The position numbers were made by a program, and so were the translations under genes. 64,000 nucleotides of DNA from Oceanobacillus sp. FSL K6-2867 (GTDB taxonomy: Bacteria > Bacillota > Bacilli > Bacillales > Amphibacillaceae): positions 4,278,001-4,342,000 of the forward strand of contig NZ_CP150144.1 of the NCBI RefSeq assembly GCF_037963145.1, in the 5' to 3' direction. The notes beneath the pieces were generated by a model that saw nothing but the letters and a program-made list of their open reading frames with translations, did not search any database and was not told where the DNA came from. This document shows, piece after piece, positions 35,771 through 44,492 of this stretch (positions are counted from its first letter, which is position 1; each line of letters starts with the position of its first letter).

Positions 35771-36642
35771 TGACTGTACTATTGCTGCTTCTCTCACATT
35801 TGATTGCTGACTTTTGGCTGCAATCGGATCAAATGGCGAAAAATAAAATAAACCATTTAAAAAAACATATACTTCACCATATATTGACTACCGGAATCGT
35901 ACTTGTCATTATATGGGGTTATCACTATACGTTTCAACATATGTTCAACTATTTTATTCTGCCTTTCTTATTTATTATTATCACGCATCTTTTGATTGAT
36001 TTATTAAAAATAAGATTAATAGACTCCATGCAAAAAAGTGTAACAGATAATATGAAAAAACTAGGATACTTTCTTTTAGATCAAGCGTTGCATGTCATAA
36101 TGATAATCATAGCCTGTATTCTTTTCTTTCATATGAAGACTACAGAAATGACGGTGAGTCTTTTAGACTTGAATGGGAAAGATAGTTTAAGCCTGATCAA
36201 CACAGCATTATTTATTATCATCATTTATATTTTGGCAACAAGTGTTTGTGGCCATATCGTCAAATATATCATCGGTTCATTACCATCAGAACTTGCAAAC
36301 TTTGAAGGTGAACTGACATTGAAAAATCAAATGAATGCTGTAAAAGAAAATAATCGACCTATGACAGAAAATAGCTTTACAGAGGAATATCATTACTTTA
36401 CATACTCCTCCCCACTTCGGTCGCGTGGAAGACTCATCGGCTACATAGAAAGATTGCTTGTTATTACATTAACAGTTATCGGTGCATATCCGTCTATTGC
36501 TTTTATTATCGCTGCCAAGTCGATTGCACGATTCAAACAATTAGACGATCGAAACTGGGCAGAATATTTCTTATTAGGTACACTATCTTCTATCTTTCTA
36601 GGATTAGTGCTCGGTCTTGTTGTACAGGGAATTATTATGTAA
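35770..36642 (+). CDS. DUF3307 integral membrane protein
   Basis: This is a 290-residue membrane protein with about six hydrophobic helices: near 1-15, 32-70, 100-125, 140-160 and two C-terminal ones. The opening LLLSHLIADFWLQSD is the mark of DUF3307. A polar segment at about 180-225 separates the N- and C-terminal helices. It is coupled to the SatD-like gene, an arrangement also known in other Firmicutes. Function is unknown; membrane placement after a cyclase-like protein invites the idea of an effector. Confidence 0.8.
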   Translation: MTVLLLLLSHLIADFWLQSDQMAKNKINHLKKHILHHILTTGIVLVIIWGYHYTFQHMFNYFILPFLFIIITHLLIDLLKIRLIDSMQKSVTDNMKKLGYFLLDQALHVIMIIIACILFFHMKTTEMTVSLLDLNGKDSLSLINTALFIIIIYILATSVCGHIVKYIIGSLPSELANFEGELTLKNQMNAVKENNRPMTENSFTEEYHYFTYSSPLRSRGRLIGYIERLLVITLTVIGAYPSIAFIIAAKSIARFKQLDDRNWAEYFLLGTLSSIFLGLVLGLVVQGIIM

Positions 36643-36660
36643 ATGACCAGGATCAGACTC

Positions 36661-36699
36661 AAAGGGCTATCATAAATTTAATGTTTATGATAGCCCTTT
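36661..36699. terminator. Bidirectional terminator after the DUF3307 gene
   Basis: AAAGGGCTATCATAAA and TTTATGATAGCCCTTT (36661-36676 and 36684-36699) are perfect 16-base arms, placed between the plus-strand DUF3307 gene and the minus-strand PBP remnant. Confidence 0.88.
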
Positions 36700-36715
36700 G
36701 TTTAATATTTTCAGT

Positions 36716-37998
36716 TCAATCGTTTACCTTATTGCTCTGCTCTATCTCAAAATACGCATCCATTATCCGCTCACCAATTTTAATGTTTACATGTTCCCCT
36801 TTCCCTGTATGTGGTACGACGATTGCAAATGCGATTTCTGGATTGTCAAATGGTGCATAACCAACAAACGTTAGATTTTCTGTGTAATCACCATCAACTG
36901 AATTTTCAGCTGTTCCTGTTTTTCCAGCCGGATTATATTTCTTTCCTCCAAATTCACTGTATGCTGTGCCTCCATGCTCTTGATATACTTGTCGAAAGCC
37001 CTCTTGAACACGTGCAATATAATCATCATTCATTTCAACGCGATTGATTACCTCTGTAGTTGTAGTTTCAAAGACTGGGCCAAGTCTTTCTTCAAAAGCT
37101 AATGGATTATGGATTTCTTTTAGAAAATGTGGCTTTACTCGATAGCCATCATTTGCAATTGCAGAAACATATTGTGCTAATTGCATCGTTGTATAGGTAT
37201 CATATTGACCAATTGTAAAATCCAATAAGTTTCCTGCTACTGGATCTGTTCCTTTATATCCTGTACCTTCATATGGAAACTCAATTCCTGTTGACACTCC
37301 TAGACCAAATTGATTAAAATAATTCCGCATTTCCTGAAATGCTTCTCTATTAAATGAAACAGAGTGATTGTATTTATAGTTATATTCGCCGCCCATCCGC
37401 AATGCAATATAGAACATATACACATTGGATGACCTTTTTAAAGCGTCCAAATCATTTAGCCAGCCCATGCTGCTATTTGTATGCGAGCTTTTTTCTGGCG
37501 TTCCTTTTATTTTCATCGGGGTATCGTATAGCGCTTCTCCTGGTTCAATAACACCAGCGTGCAAACCTGCTAGAACTGTGGCCCCCTTAATAGCTGACCC
37601 AGGTATATGCTGGTCATAGATTGCATGATGTGGTACATTAAGAAATACACTTTTTTTCGATTATAATGCTGACCTGATACAGCCAGTAATTCCCCAGTTT
37701 TAGGGTTTATAACTACAGCTAATGCATCTTGAAGATGACGATTTTCATAAGGATACTTTTTTATAATTTCTCCAACTCACCTCTTATAATTTCATCAACT
37801 TTTTCTTGCAGGCTTACATCAATAGTCAGTACTAAATCTTTCCCCCGTTGTCCTTCTACCACACTATCTGTATCGATTATATCGCCACTTTTATTTATCG
37901 TATATTCGATTTGTTCCTTTCTTCCTTAAATAAAATAAATATAACCAGAAAAATAAGATTTGCTCGAATAGAAAGCATAGCTCTCTTCTTTTTTTCAT
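36716..37998 (-). pseudogene. Decayed elongasome transpeptidase (PbpA/PbpH-type PBP)
   Basis: The remnant of a class B penicillin-binding protein reads on the minus strand from about 37998 to 36716. The N-terminal anchor (KKRAMLSIRANLIFLVIFILF) runs straight into a central segment, EYTINKSGDIIDT, so roughly 250 residues are deleted. A stop interrupts after RGELEKL, and a second shift lies at a run of A (near 37660). The downstream frame is intact from 37564 with SSN and KTG motifs (AGKTGTAE); the catalytic Ser-x-x-Lys (PGSAIK) lies just before it, out of the open frame. No functional transpeptidase can result. Confidence 0.85.
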
Positions 37999-38046
37999 AT
38001 TCGTCCCCTATCTTTCAAAACAACTCCGTTCATTTGTTATTCATTT

Positions 38047-40041
38047 CTAATCGTTTTGTACCGTTTCAAAGATATGTTTTACTTTCGGAATCACATAACC
38101 GCTGCCACCCCGTCCTTTAACATCCTCAATCATCATTGTCAGCAATAACGGAGATTCCTCTGTTGTAAAACCGACGAACCATCCATTCTCTGACCCGCTA
38201 TCATCGTTTTTGCTTGCTTTAATTTCTGCTGTACCAGATTTACCACCAATCGTCATACCAGGAATACTTGCGCGATGTCCTGTTCCATTTGGATCTTCTA
38301 CTACTTGAATTAGACTTTTCTTAATAAATTCAGCTATATCGGCATCAATCAGACTCTTCTTCCAAACAGTGCGTTCTTCACTCTCCAACAGGTGTGGATA
38401 TAATAAGTCACCTTGGTTTAAATAAGGTGTATAGGTTAAAGCAAGATGAAGAGGGCTTATCATGATTTCCCCTTGGCCATATGCAGAATCTGCAAGCTGC
38501 ACTTCACGATCAATTCCATTATTGGAAAGGATTGACGGCGTAATTGGAAATGGAATTGGCAGCTTTTCATCAAAGCCAAATTTATACACTTCATTTGAAA
38601 ATGTATCTACTCCCATCTCAAGTGCTTCTTGAGCAAAGTAAATATTGTCGGAATAAACAAATGCATCACGTAAATTTACTAACTTTTTATCGTGTACACG
38701 AGTAACATAATAGTCACCCCATGAATCATCCTTCTTCCACTGTTTTCCTTCAATTTTTCGAACTTCTTCCTGATTTGTAACCCCAGTTTTTAACCCAACT
38801 GCTGCTGTAGTCGTCTTAAAGACAGATCCAGGAGAATATCGATTCGTAAAACGATTCAGAAATGGCTTGTTGGGATCCTCGCTCCATTGCTTCCATTGTT
38901 CATCTGATAATCCTCTAACAAAAGCGTTCGGATCAAATGAAGGGGTGCTGACTAAGGATAGTATTGCCCCTGTTTGAGGATCCAGTCCTACAGCGGCGCC
39001 TGCGTCTTCCTTCAACTGTTCAAAAATTTCAAACTGAAGGGCTGCATCAATTGTTAATTCAATATTTTCCCCAGGAATTGGCTCTGCTTTCGCAAGTTTT
39101 TCTTTAAAACTTCCATCCGAACGCTTGATATAGATATGTCCTCCATCTTGTCCTCTCAATCTATCTTCAAAATCTTTTTCCAATCCAGTATTCCCAACAA
39201 CGTCCCCTGAAGCATATCCTTCTTGTTTTAATTCACTAAGTTGATCTCCGGTAATTTCTCGAACATATCCTGTTACGTGGGCTGCTGATGCTCCAAAAGG
39301 ATACGTGCGAACTGTTTTTTCTTGTGTTTTTACTCCAGGAATTTCTAAAAATGCATCCAGATTTGTTTCTCCCATCGGCAGCGTAGCTAGTGGCACAAAT
39401 ATATCAGGATCAACCCATTTTGCCTCTAGTTTGTGCTCAATCTCATCAATCGACATCCCTAGCAGCTCTGCTATTTTGGTCTTGGATGTTTTAGGTTCAT
39501 CACCAAGTTTACTAGGGACAATACCGATCACATCAGCATGGTCATTGATAGCCAGGCCGCTGCCATTACGATCGCGAATTTCCCCTCTAGCAGCTTTCAA
39601 CGTTTGAACTCCCACTTTATCGCCGTCTTCAAGTGAAGGAAAAATAAGAGATGGATTCCAATCAACAAACCATTCTTGATTGGAGTCCCCTTTTTCTTTA
39701 GTTAAAGTCGCTTGATGTGTAAATTCAATAGGGCCAACGAATGTTTCCATTTTCACCTTATATTCATAGCTAACAAAGCCTTTGTCTTGTTGCTTTTTTT
39801 TGCTGTTTGAATCGATTTTTGCATCAACTTGCAACTTTTTCGTTTCCATTCCTTCATAAATATTTTCATACCTTTTCACAAACTCCTTCTGGCTGATTTC
39901 TGCTTTTGCTTCCTTAGAAAGACTTTGATACATTGCTTCAAAATTCATTTCCTGCCAGTTAGCAAGATAGGCATTAAAAATATCTTCCGATGTATCCTCA
40001 TTGGAACAGCCTGTCATAAAGACGATGATTGCAAAAATCAT
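38047..40041 (-). CDS. Class B penicillin-binding protein, PbpC/MecA type
   Basis: This is a 664-residue lipoprotein transpeptidase cross-linking peptidoglycan outside the membrane. It has a lipobox (FMTGC near residues 9-13), an NTF2-like MecA N-terminal domain (about 20-140), a PBP dimerisation domain (170-340) and a transpeptidase domain. The catalytic motifs are SPGSVFKTT (near 400), YSDN (near 460) and KSGTAE (near 600). It resembles B. subtilis PbpC in length and sequence, the family of low-affinity MecA. The ATG at 40041 follows GGAAGGGA and sits in a perfect hairpin (40021-40045); an ATG at 40119 lacks a ribosome site. It follows the beta-lactamase gene in one operon. Confidence 0.9.
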   Translation of the reverse strand: MIFAIIVFMTGCSNEDTSEDIFNAYLANWQEMNFEAMYQSLSKEAKAEISQKEFVKRYENIYEGMETKKLQVDAKIDSNSKKKQQDKGFVSYEYKVKMETFVGPIEFTHQATLTKEKGDSNQEWFVDWNPSLIFPSLEDGDKVGVQTLKAARGEIRDRNGSGLAINDHADVIGIVPSKLGDEPKTSKTKIAELLGMSIDEIEHKLEAKWVDPDIFVPLATLPMGETNLDAFLEIPGVKTQEKTVRTYPFGASAAHVTGYVREITGDQLSELKQEGYASGDVVGNTGLEKDFEDRLRGQDGGHIYIKRSDGSFKEKLAKAEPIPGENIELTIDAALQFEIFEQLKEDAGAAVGLDPQTGAILSLVSTPSFDPNAFVRGLSDEQWKQWSEDPNKPFLNRFTNRYSPGSVFKTTTAAVGLKTGVTNQEEVRKIEGKQWKKDDSWGDYYVTRVHDKKLVNLRDAFVYSDNIYFAQEALEMGVDTFSNEVYKFGFDEKLPIPFPITPSILSNNGIDREVQLADSAYGQGEIMISPLHLALTYTPYLNQGDLLYPHLLESEERTVWKKSLIDADIAEFIKKSLIQVVEDPNGTGHRASIPGMTIGGKSGTAEIKASKNDDSGSENGWFVGFTTEESPLLLTMMIEDVKGRGGSGYVIPKVKHIFETVQND

Positions 40042-40105
40042 CGTCAATCCCTTCCATAAACGTTTCAACCCTTTCAACTCCTTCCATAACTCTTTGTTAA
40101 AAAGG

Positions 40106-41041
40106 TTATTTAAGTGCATTTATTGTAATTTCAGTTGCTTGCTTAATCAAATCATCATTATATTCTGCGTCTTCTGTGTCACGGTTTGAAAGAATTGCAA
40201 TAACAATGGGTTCTCGATCAGGAGGCCATACAATCCCAATATCATTTCGAGTTCCATATCCTCCTGCGCCGCTTTTATCACCAACTGTCCAATCTTCAGG
40301 AACCCCAGCACGGATTAAAGTATCACCCGTAGTATTCGTTTTGAGCCATTCCAGTAGCATATCTTGCTTAGACTCAGATAGTAACTGATCATCAAGTGCG
40401 AAAGCTTGCAGGCTAGTAGCAAGTGCCTTAGGAGTACTTGTATCATGAACATCTCCTGGTTTTGCTTCGTTTAAATCTGTCTCTGTCCGATCCGAATTTA
40501 TGACGTTATCCCCTATTTCCCTCATTGCTTTCTCAAGACCATCAGGACCACCTAATTCATTAAATAATAAATTACCAGCAGTATTATCGCTGTAACGAAT
40601 AGCCGCTTCACTTATTTCCAATAAGTTCATACCAGTATCAACATGTTTCTCTGTGATTGGTGAATATGTTACCAAGTCATCTTCCGTATAAGTAACCGTT
40701 TCGTTTAATTCCTCCAAGGAGTTCTGCTTTAGCACCGCTCCAGCAGCTAATGGTTTAAATGTAGATGTATAGGCAAACCGTTCATTGGCTTGATAATCAA
40801 TAATTTTTTCTGAACCAGTGTCAAGCGCGTAAACACCGAGCTTCGCATCAAACTCCTTTTCTAATTGGGCGAAATCATTGTCTGTTGTCTGATTGGTTTC
40901 TTCGTTATTGGATTGAGACATTGACTCGCTTGAATCCGTTTCTTTTGCACATCCAATCAGTGCAACCATTGCCATTAAACAAGTTGCTAGCATGAATTTG
41001 CTCTTCCCCATGCTGAAAACCATACTGAATCTCTTCTTCAA
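40106..41041 (-). CDS. Class A beta-lactamase, lipoprotein form
   Basis: This is a 311-residue serine beta-lactamase of the BlaP/PenP type, secreted and likely anchored by a lipobox (LIGC near residues 28-31). The catalytic elements are S-T-F-K, S-D-N (YSDNTAGNLL), the E-T-D-L-N segment with the deacylating glutamate, and K-S-G in place of the common KTG. It hydrolyses penicillins in this family. Translation starts at TTG (41041) after AGGAGGG; the longer frame would run through the operator region. Two BlaI-type boxes lie upstream, so it is inducible. The pbpC-like gene follows. Confidence 0.92.
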   Translation of the reverse strand: MKKRFSMVFSMGKSKFMLATCLMAMVALIGCAKETDSSESMSQSNNEETNQTTDNDFAQLEKEFDAKLGVYALDTGSEKIIDYQANERFAYTSTFKPLAAGAVLKQNSLEELNETVTYTEDDLVTYSPITEKHVDTGMNLLEISEAAIRYSDNTAGNLLFNELGGPDGLEKAMREIGDNVINSDRTETDLNEAKPGDVHDTSTPKALATSLQAFALDDQLLSESKQDMLLEWLKTNTTGDTLIRAGVPEDWTVGDKSGAGGYGTRNDIGIVWPPDREPIVIAILSNRDTEDAEYNDDLIKQATEITINALK

Positions 41042-41070
41042 AATAAACCCTCCTAAAAATTCAACCTGTA

Positions 41071-41086
41071 GACTACAAGTGTAATA
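41071..41086. promoter_or_regulatory. BlaI-type operator box 1
   Basis: GACTACAAGTGTAATA fits the dyad TACA-N2-TGTA bound by BlaI/MecI repressors. It lies about 30 bases before the beta-lactamase start. Confidence 0.75.
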
Positions 41087-41090
41087 CAAT

Positions 41091-41104
41091 ACTACATTTG
41101 TAGT
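41091..41104. promoter_or_regulatory. BlaI-type operator box 2
   Basis: ACTACATTTGTAGT is a perfect dyad of the same form, adjacent to box 1 and next to the beta-lactamase promoter region. Confidence 0.8.
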
Positions 41105-41176
41105 CTACCTGTTGTCAATTAATTTTTTAATCCATTTTTTTACATTGATAAAGCAAATTTGAAATGTTAGAATCAT

Positions 41177-41196
41177 AATATTACATTTGTAATATT
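41177..41196. promoter_or_regulatory. BlaI-type operator box 3, before blaR1
   Basis: AATATTACA-TT-TGTAATATT has perfect nine-base arms. It lies on the blaR1 side of the divergent region, so the repressor probably controls blaR1-blaI as well. Confidence 0.82.
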
Positions 41197-41336
41197 AACT
41201 TGGAGGGAGTGCGCTGAATCGTTGATAAAGTCATTCTGGGGAATCTCCTTCTTAGCTGAGTGTTAAACTACCTTATATGTTTAGTCCCTAATGCTTGATA
41301 ACTTACTGGCATACGCCAGAATTGAGGTCAAAAGCT

Positions 41337-43106
41337 ATGTTTTATACTAATTTAGTAATAAGTTTTATCCTATCTACCTTTACAATTTCAGTAATTATGC
41401 TGATTAAAAAGGTTTTCCAAAAACAGTTATCAGCAAAATGGCATTATAATCTATGGTTTTTGTTATTATTCGCGTTAGCTATTCCATTTTTACCGCAAAA
41501 TCTCATTACTTTTGATAGTCATTTTATTTCGCTGGATTCCATTCAAGGTAATGCTACTAATCACGGTACTGATCTTGGAGAAGCGGAAATTCAAAGTGGA
41601 AACTGGATGAAGGATTTTTCTGTATCCGTCAATCGCTCAAGCCCTGATTTCTTGAACGTAATCTTCACTTGTTTATGGATTGCAGGAATACTATTCATGG
41701 GCATCTTAACCATAAAATCCTGGTATAAGCTAAAGACTATTAAAAACACAACACAGTCGATTAAAAATAAAGAACTTCTAACGCTATTTGAACAATGTAA
41801 GCAGCATTTAAATATATCTAAGCCTTTTTCTCTCAGAGAATCTTCATTAATCAAATCTCCGATGGCTTTTGGTTTGTTTAAGTCCTATATTGTATTACCA
41901 GCCGATTTAGATAAATGGCTCTCTACGGAAGATATAAAATACATTTTGCTGCACGAATTAAATCATTTTAAAAACAAAGATGTCTTGACCAATTATTTCG
42001 TTATATTTTTCCAAATCTTATATTGGTACCATCCACTAGTATGGTTTGCTTTTAAAGAAATGAGATTGGATCGCGAGATTGCATGTGATATTGCTGTGTT
42101 AAATTCAATGGGTGAAGACTATTCCGTAAATTACGGAAATACAATTTTAAATTTTGCCGAGAAAACTTCACACTTAAAAAATCTAGCTTTGGCAAATAAT
42201 TTGAATGGATCAAAGAAGCAAATTAAAAAGCGTATCATCAAAATTGCTGCATTTACGAAAGAGTCTAAACTGCTGAAACTAAAAAGTGTACTCATTTTTC
42301 TAATGGTTGGAATAATCTTGTCTTGTCAGCTGCCATTTGTTTCCGCTATGACAAGCAGCGATGATCAATATCAATTTAATCATGAGCATGTAACTTACGA
42401 GGATCTTAGTGCGTATTTTGCGGATTATGAAGGAAGTTTTGTATTATATGATGCACAGGCTGATAAATACAGTATTTATAATGAAAAGCAAAGTACATTA
42501 AGATTTCCTCCAAATTCCACTTACAAAATTTATAGTGCACTGTTTGGTTTGGAGACAAATGCCATAACAACTGAAAATTCTACCATCAAATGGGATGGCG
42601 AGGATTACCCTTTTGATTCTTGGAATAAGGATCAAAATTTATCTACAGCCATGTCAAACTCAGTAAATTGGTATTTTAATGAATTAGATAAAACAATGTT
42701 ACTTGATGAAATCCAAGAAAATTTAAAAGAAATCCATTATGGTAATAACGATGTTTCTGGTGGTAAAGAGCAGTTTTGGATTGAGTCTTCCTTAAAAATA
42801 TCTCCAGTTGAACAGGTACAATTATTAAAAGCATTTTACTTCAATGAATTTGGTTTTAAGGAGAAGAATGTGCAAGCTGTAAAAGATGCGCTGCGAATAG
42901 AGGAATTAGACAATTTCTATTTATCCGGGAAAACCGGTACCGGTACGGTGAATAACAAAAATATTAACGGCTGGTTTATTGGTTATGTAGAAAATGAAGA
43001 AAATATCTACTTCTTTGCTACGAATATACAAAATGATACGGATGCGTCTGGAAGTAAAGCTGCAGACATTACATCATCTATTTTAAACGATAAAGGAATC
43101 TATTAA
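41337..43106 (+). CDS. blaR1: BlaR1-type beta-lactam sensor and zinc protease
   Basis: BlaR1 is a 589-residue transmembrane receptor. The N-terminal part holds four helices and an M56 metalloprotease motif HELNH (near 208-212). The C-terminal extracellular part is a penicillin-binding sensor with S-T-Y-K (near 400) and KTGTG (near 530). Acylation of the sensor by a beta-lactam triggers proteolysis that relieves BlaI repression. An in-frame TTG at 41295 has no ribosome site; the ATG at 41337 follows GAGGT and opens MFYTNLVISF like other BlaR1 proteins. It is cotranscribed with blaI. Confidence 0.92.
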   Translation: MFYTNLVISFILSTFTISVIMLIKKVFQKQLSAKWHYNLWFLLLFALAIPFLPQNLITFDSHFISLDSIQGNATNHGTDLGEAEIQSGNWMKDFSVSVNRSSPDFLNVIFTCLWIAGILFMGILTIKSWYKLKTIKNTTQSIKNKELLTLFEQCKQHLNISKPFSLRESSLIKSPMAFGLFKSYIVLPADLDKWLSTEDIKYILLHELNHFKNKDVLTNYFVIFFQILYWYHPLVWFAFKEMRLDREIACDIAVLNSMGEDYSVNYGNTILNFAEKTSHLKNLALANNLNGSKKQIKKRIIKIAAFTKESKLLKLKSVLIFLMVGIILSCQLPFVSAMTSSDDQYQFNHEHVTYEDLSAYFADYEGSFVLYDAQADKYSIYNEKQSTLRFPPNSTYKIYSALFGLETNAITTENSTIKWDGEDYPFDSWNKDQNLSTAMSNSVNWYFNELDKTMLLDEIQENLKEIHYGNNDVSGGKEQFWIESSLKISPVEQVQLLKAFYFNEFGFKEKNVQAVKDALRIEELDNFYLSGKTGTGTVNNKNINGWFIGYVENEENIYFFATNIQNDTDASGSKAADITSSILNDKGIY

Positions 43107-43171
43107 GTACCAAATAAAAATGCCTTCAGGCGAAATACTTTCAATGAATATAATCGGGAGGTCAGTAGACA

Positions 43172-43552
43172 GTGTCTAAACATATACCAAATATCTCAGA
43201 AGCGGAATGGGAAGTCATGAACGTTCTTTGGGAAAGAGCTCCGCAAACAGCTAATGAAGTGATATCCTCTTTGCAGGAAAAAACGGACTGGAAGCCGAAA
43301 ACTGTACGCACGCTTCTCGACCGTCTTGCTCAAAAAGAAGTGGTAGGTATTAATAAAAATCAAAAGAGCTATACTTTTTATCCTTTATACTCTCAGGAAG
43401 AATGCCAGCGTGCTGAGGCACAATCCTTTATTAAGCGGATTTATGGAGGAACGGTTAAATCAATGCTCGTACAGTTTATGGAAGAAGATTCTTTGTCTGA
43501 AGAGGACATTAAAGAATTACGTACGATTCTAAATAAAAACCAGAAAAAATAA
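43172..43552 (+). CDS. blaI: BlaI/MecI-family transcriptional repressor
   Basis: This 126-residue winged-helix repressor dimerises on TACA-N2-TGTA boxes. It has the typical opening ISEAEWEVMNVLW, recognition helix KPKTVRTLLDRLAQK (near 42-56) and a C-terminal dimer domain. The N-F/A cleavage region of staphylococcal BlaI is not obvious by eye. Translation starts at GTG after GGGAGGT. It follows blaR1 by 65 bases. Three boxes lie in the upstream divergent region. Confidence 0.93.
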   Translation: MSKHIPNISEAEWEVMNVLWERAPQTANEVISSLQEKTDWKPKTVRTLLDRLAQKEVVGINKNQKSYTFYPLYSQEECQRAEAQSFIKRIYGGTVKSMLVQFMEEDSLSEEDIKELRTILNKNQKK

Positions 43553-43556
43553 TGTT

Positions 43557-43599
43557 GAAAAACTTCATTCTGTGATGACTTCCCTTCGCAGAATGAAGT
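43557..43599 (-). terminator. Intrinsic terminator of the HAD phosphatase gene
   Basis: ACTTCATTCTG (43562-43572) and CAGAATGAAGT (43589-43599) are perfect arms; on the minus strand they are followed by TTTTC. It separates blaI from the convergent HAD gene. Confidence 0.7.
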
Positions 43600-43610
43600 C
43601 ACTAAAAAAC

Positions 43611-44405
43611 TTACTTGATTTCTTGTAAAGTCCGCAAGTCATATAATGTATCAAGGCTGCCTAACTCATTCAATTTATTCACGAGAGTAGTTTCAATATT
43701 TTCATTTAAAAGTAATTGTTCTGTCGCAAATGGTTTAAGTTGCGTATTTTCGCCTATCATGATGGAATAATTGGCATGCTGGAACATCGTAATATCGTTT
43801 GCATCATTGCCAAATGCAATATACTCACCCTTTTTTATCCCTAGCTTTTGTAACCCGCTCCATTTATCTACCCCTTGTGGGCTGATATCTAAAATTCCCT
43901 CTTCACCATGCGTATGAATTACTATATCCATCTTATTTAATCGCTGTAATACTTCGTCCATATTACTGGATGTAAGTATCAGAATCTTAATAACGGTTGT
44001 TAACTTATGCAGTTCGATATTGTCGGCTAGCTTAAGTGGATCGAGATTATTTAATATAGGATGATCGGCTGGTCCTGTATAAGCATAATCCCATTCACTA
44101 TCGATTAAATAAGAAATATGAAACATTTCTAATAACGGAACAATTTCCGCTAATGTTTCTTTACGAAAACTCATGGTTGAAATGATTTTCCCATTTACCG
44201 CAATTATCGATCCATTCCCACCAATCATTGTATATGGATGTAAACGTTCATGTAAGACAGGCAATAAATCCCGTATTGGCCTGGCAGAAGCAAAAATGAC
44301 TTCGTGTTCTCTTGCTGTTAAATTCTCTAATGACCTGAGTAATTTCTGGGATACTGGCTGTCCTTTAAAGCAAATTGTCCCGTCTAAATCAAATACAAAT
44401 TTCAT
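43611..44405 (-). CDS. HAD-family phosphatase (Cof type)
   Basis: This 264-residue cytoplasmic hydrolase has the catalytic D-x-D-G-T (FVFDLDGTI, near 5-13), the threonine/serine motif near 42, a cap domain, and the final G-N-D-A-N-D motif near 208. The substrate cannot be predicted. The open frame extends 34 codons upstream into the promoter of the divergent Crp-type gene, but GGAGGAGCGG fits the ATG at 44405. It ends at a terminator facing blaI. Confidence 0.9.
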   Translation of the reverse strand: MKFVFDLDGTICFKGQPVSQKLLRSLENLTAREHEVIFASARPIRDLLPVLHERLHPYTMIGGNGSIIAVNGKIISTMSFRKETLAEIVPLLEMFHISYLIDSEWDYAYTGPADHPILNNLDPLKLADNIELHKLTTVIKILILTSSNMDEVLQRLNKMDIVIHTHGEEGILDISPQGVDKWSGLQKLGIKKGEYIAFGNDANDITMFQHANYSIMIGENTQLKPFATEQLLLNENIETTLVNKLNELGSLDTLYDLRTLQEIK

Positions 44406-44463
44406 TCTGCACCGCTCCTCCCTTCCTATATTGTCCATACTACCATTTTCCTTTATAATGAAA

Positions 44464-44477
44464 AGGACATATGTCCT
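44464..44477. promoter_or_regulatory. Perfect 14-bp palindrome before the Crp-family gene
   Basis: AGGACATATGTCCT is a perfect palindrome immediately before the ribosome site (AAAGGGAG) of the regulator gene. It is placed to act as an autoregulatory site for the regulator or the divergent HAD gene. Confidence 0.5.
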
Positions 44478-44492
44478 AAAGGGAGTTTTTTT

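Noticed and set aside
40041..40119. Longer PBP start at 40119 overlapping the beta-lactamase stop codon
   Set aside because: No ribosome site precedes it, and it would place the lipoprotein signal too far inside; the ATG at 40041 gives the family's usual length.
41041..41089. Beta-lactamase start at 41089
   Set aside because: The extension runs into BlaI box 1 and lacks a ribosome site, while TTG at 41041 follows AGGAGGG.
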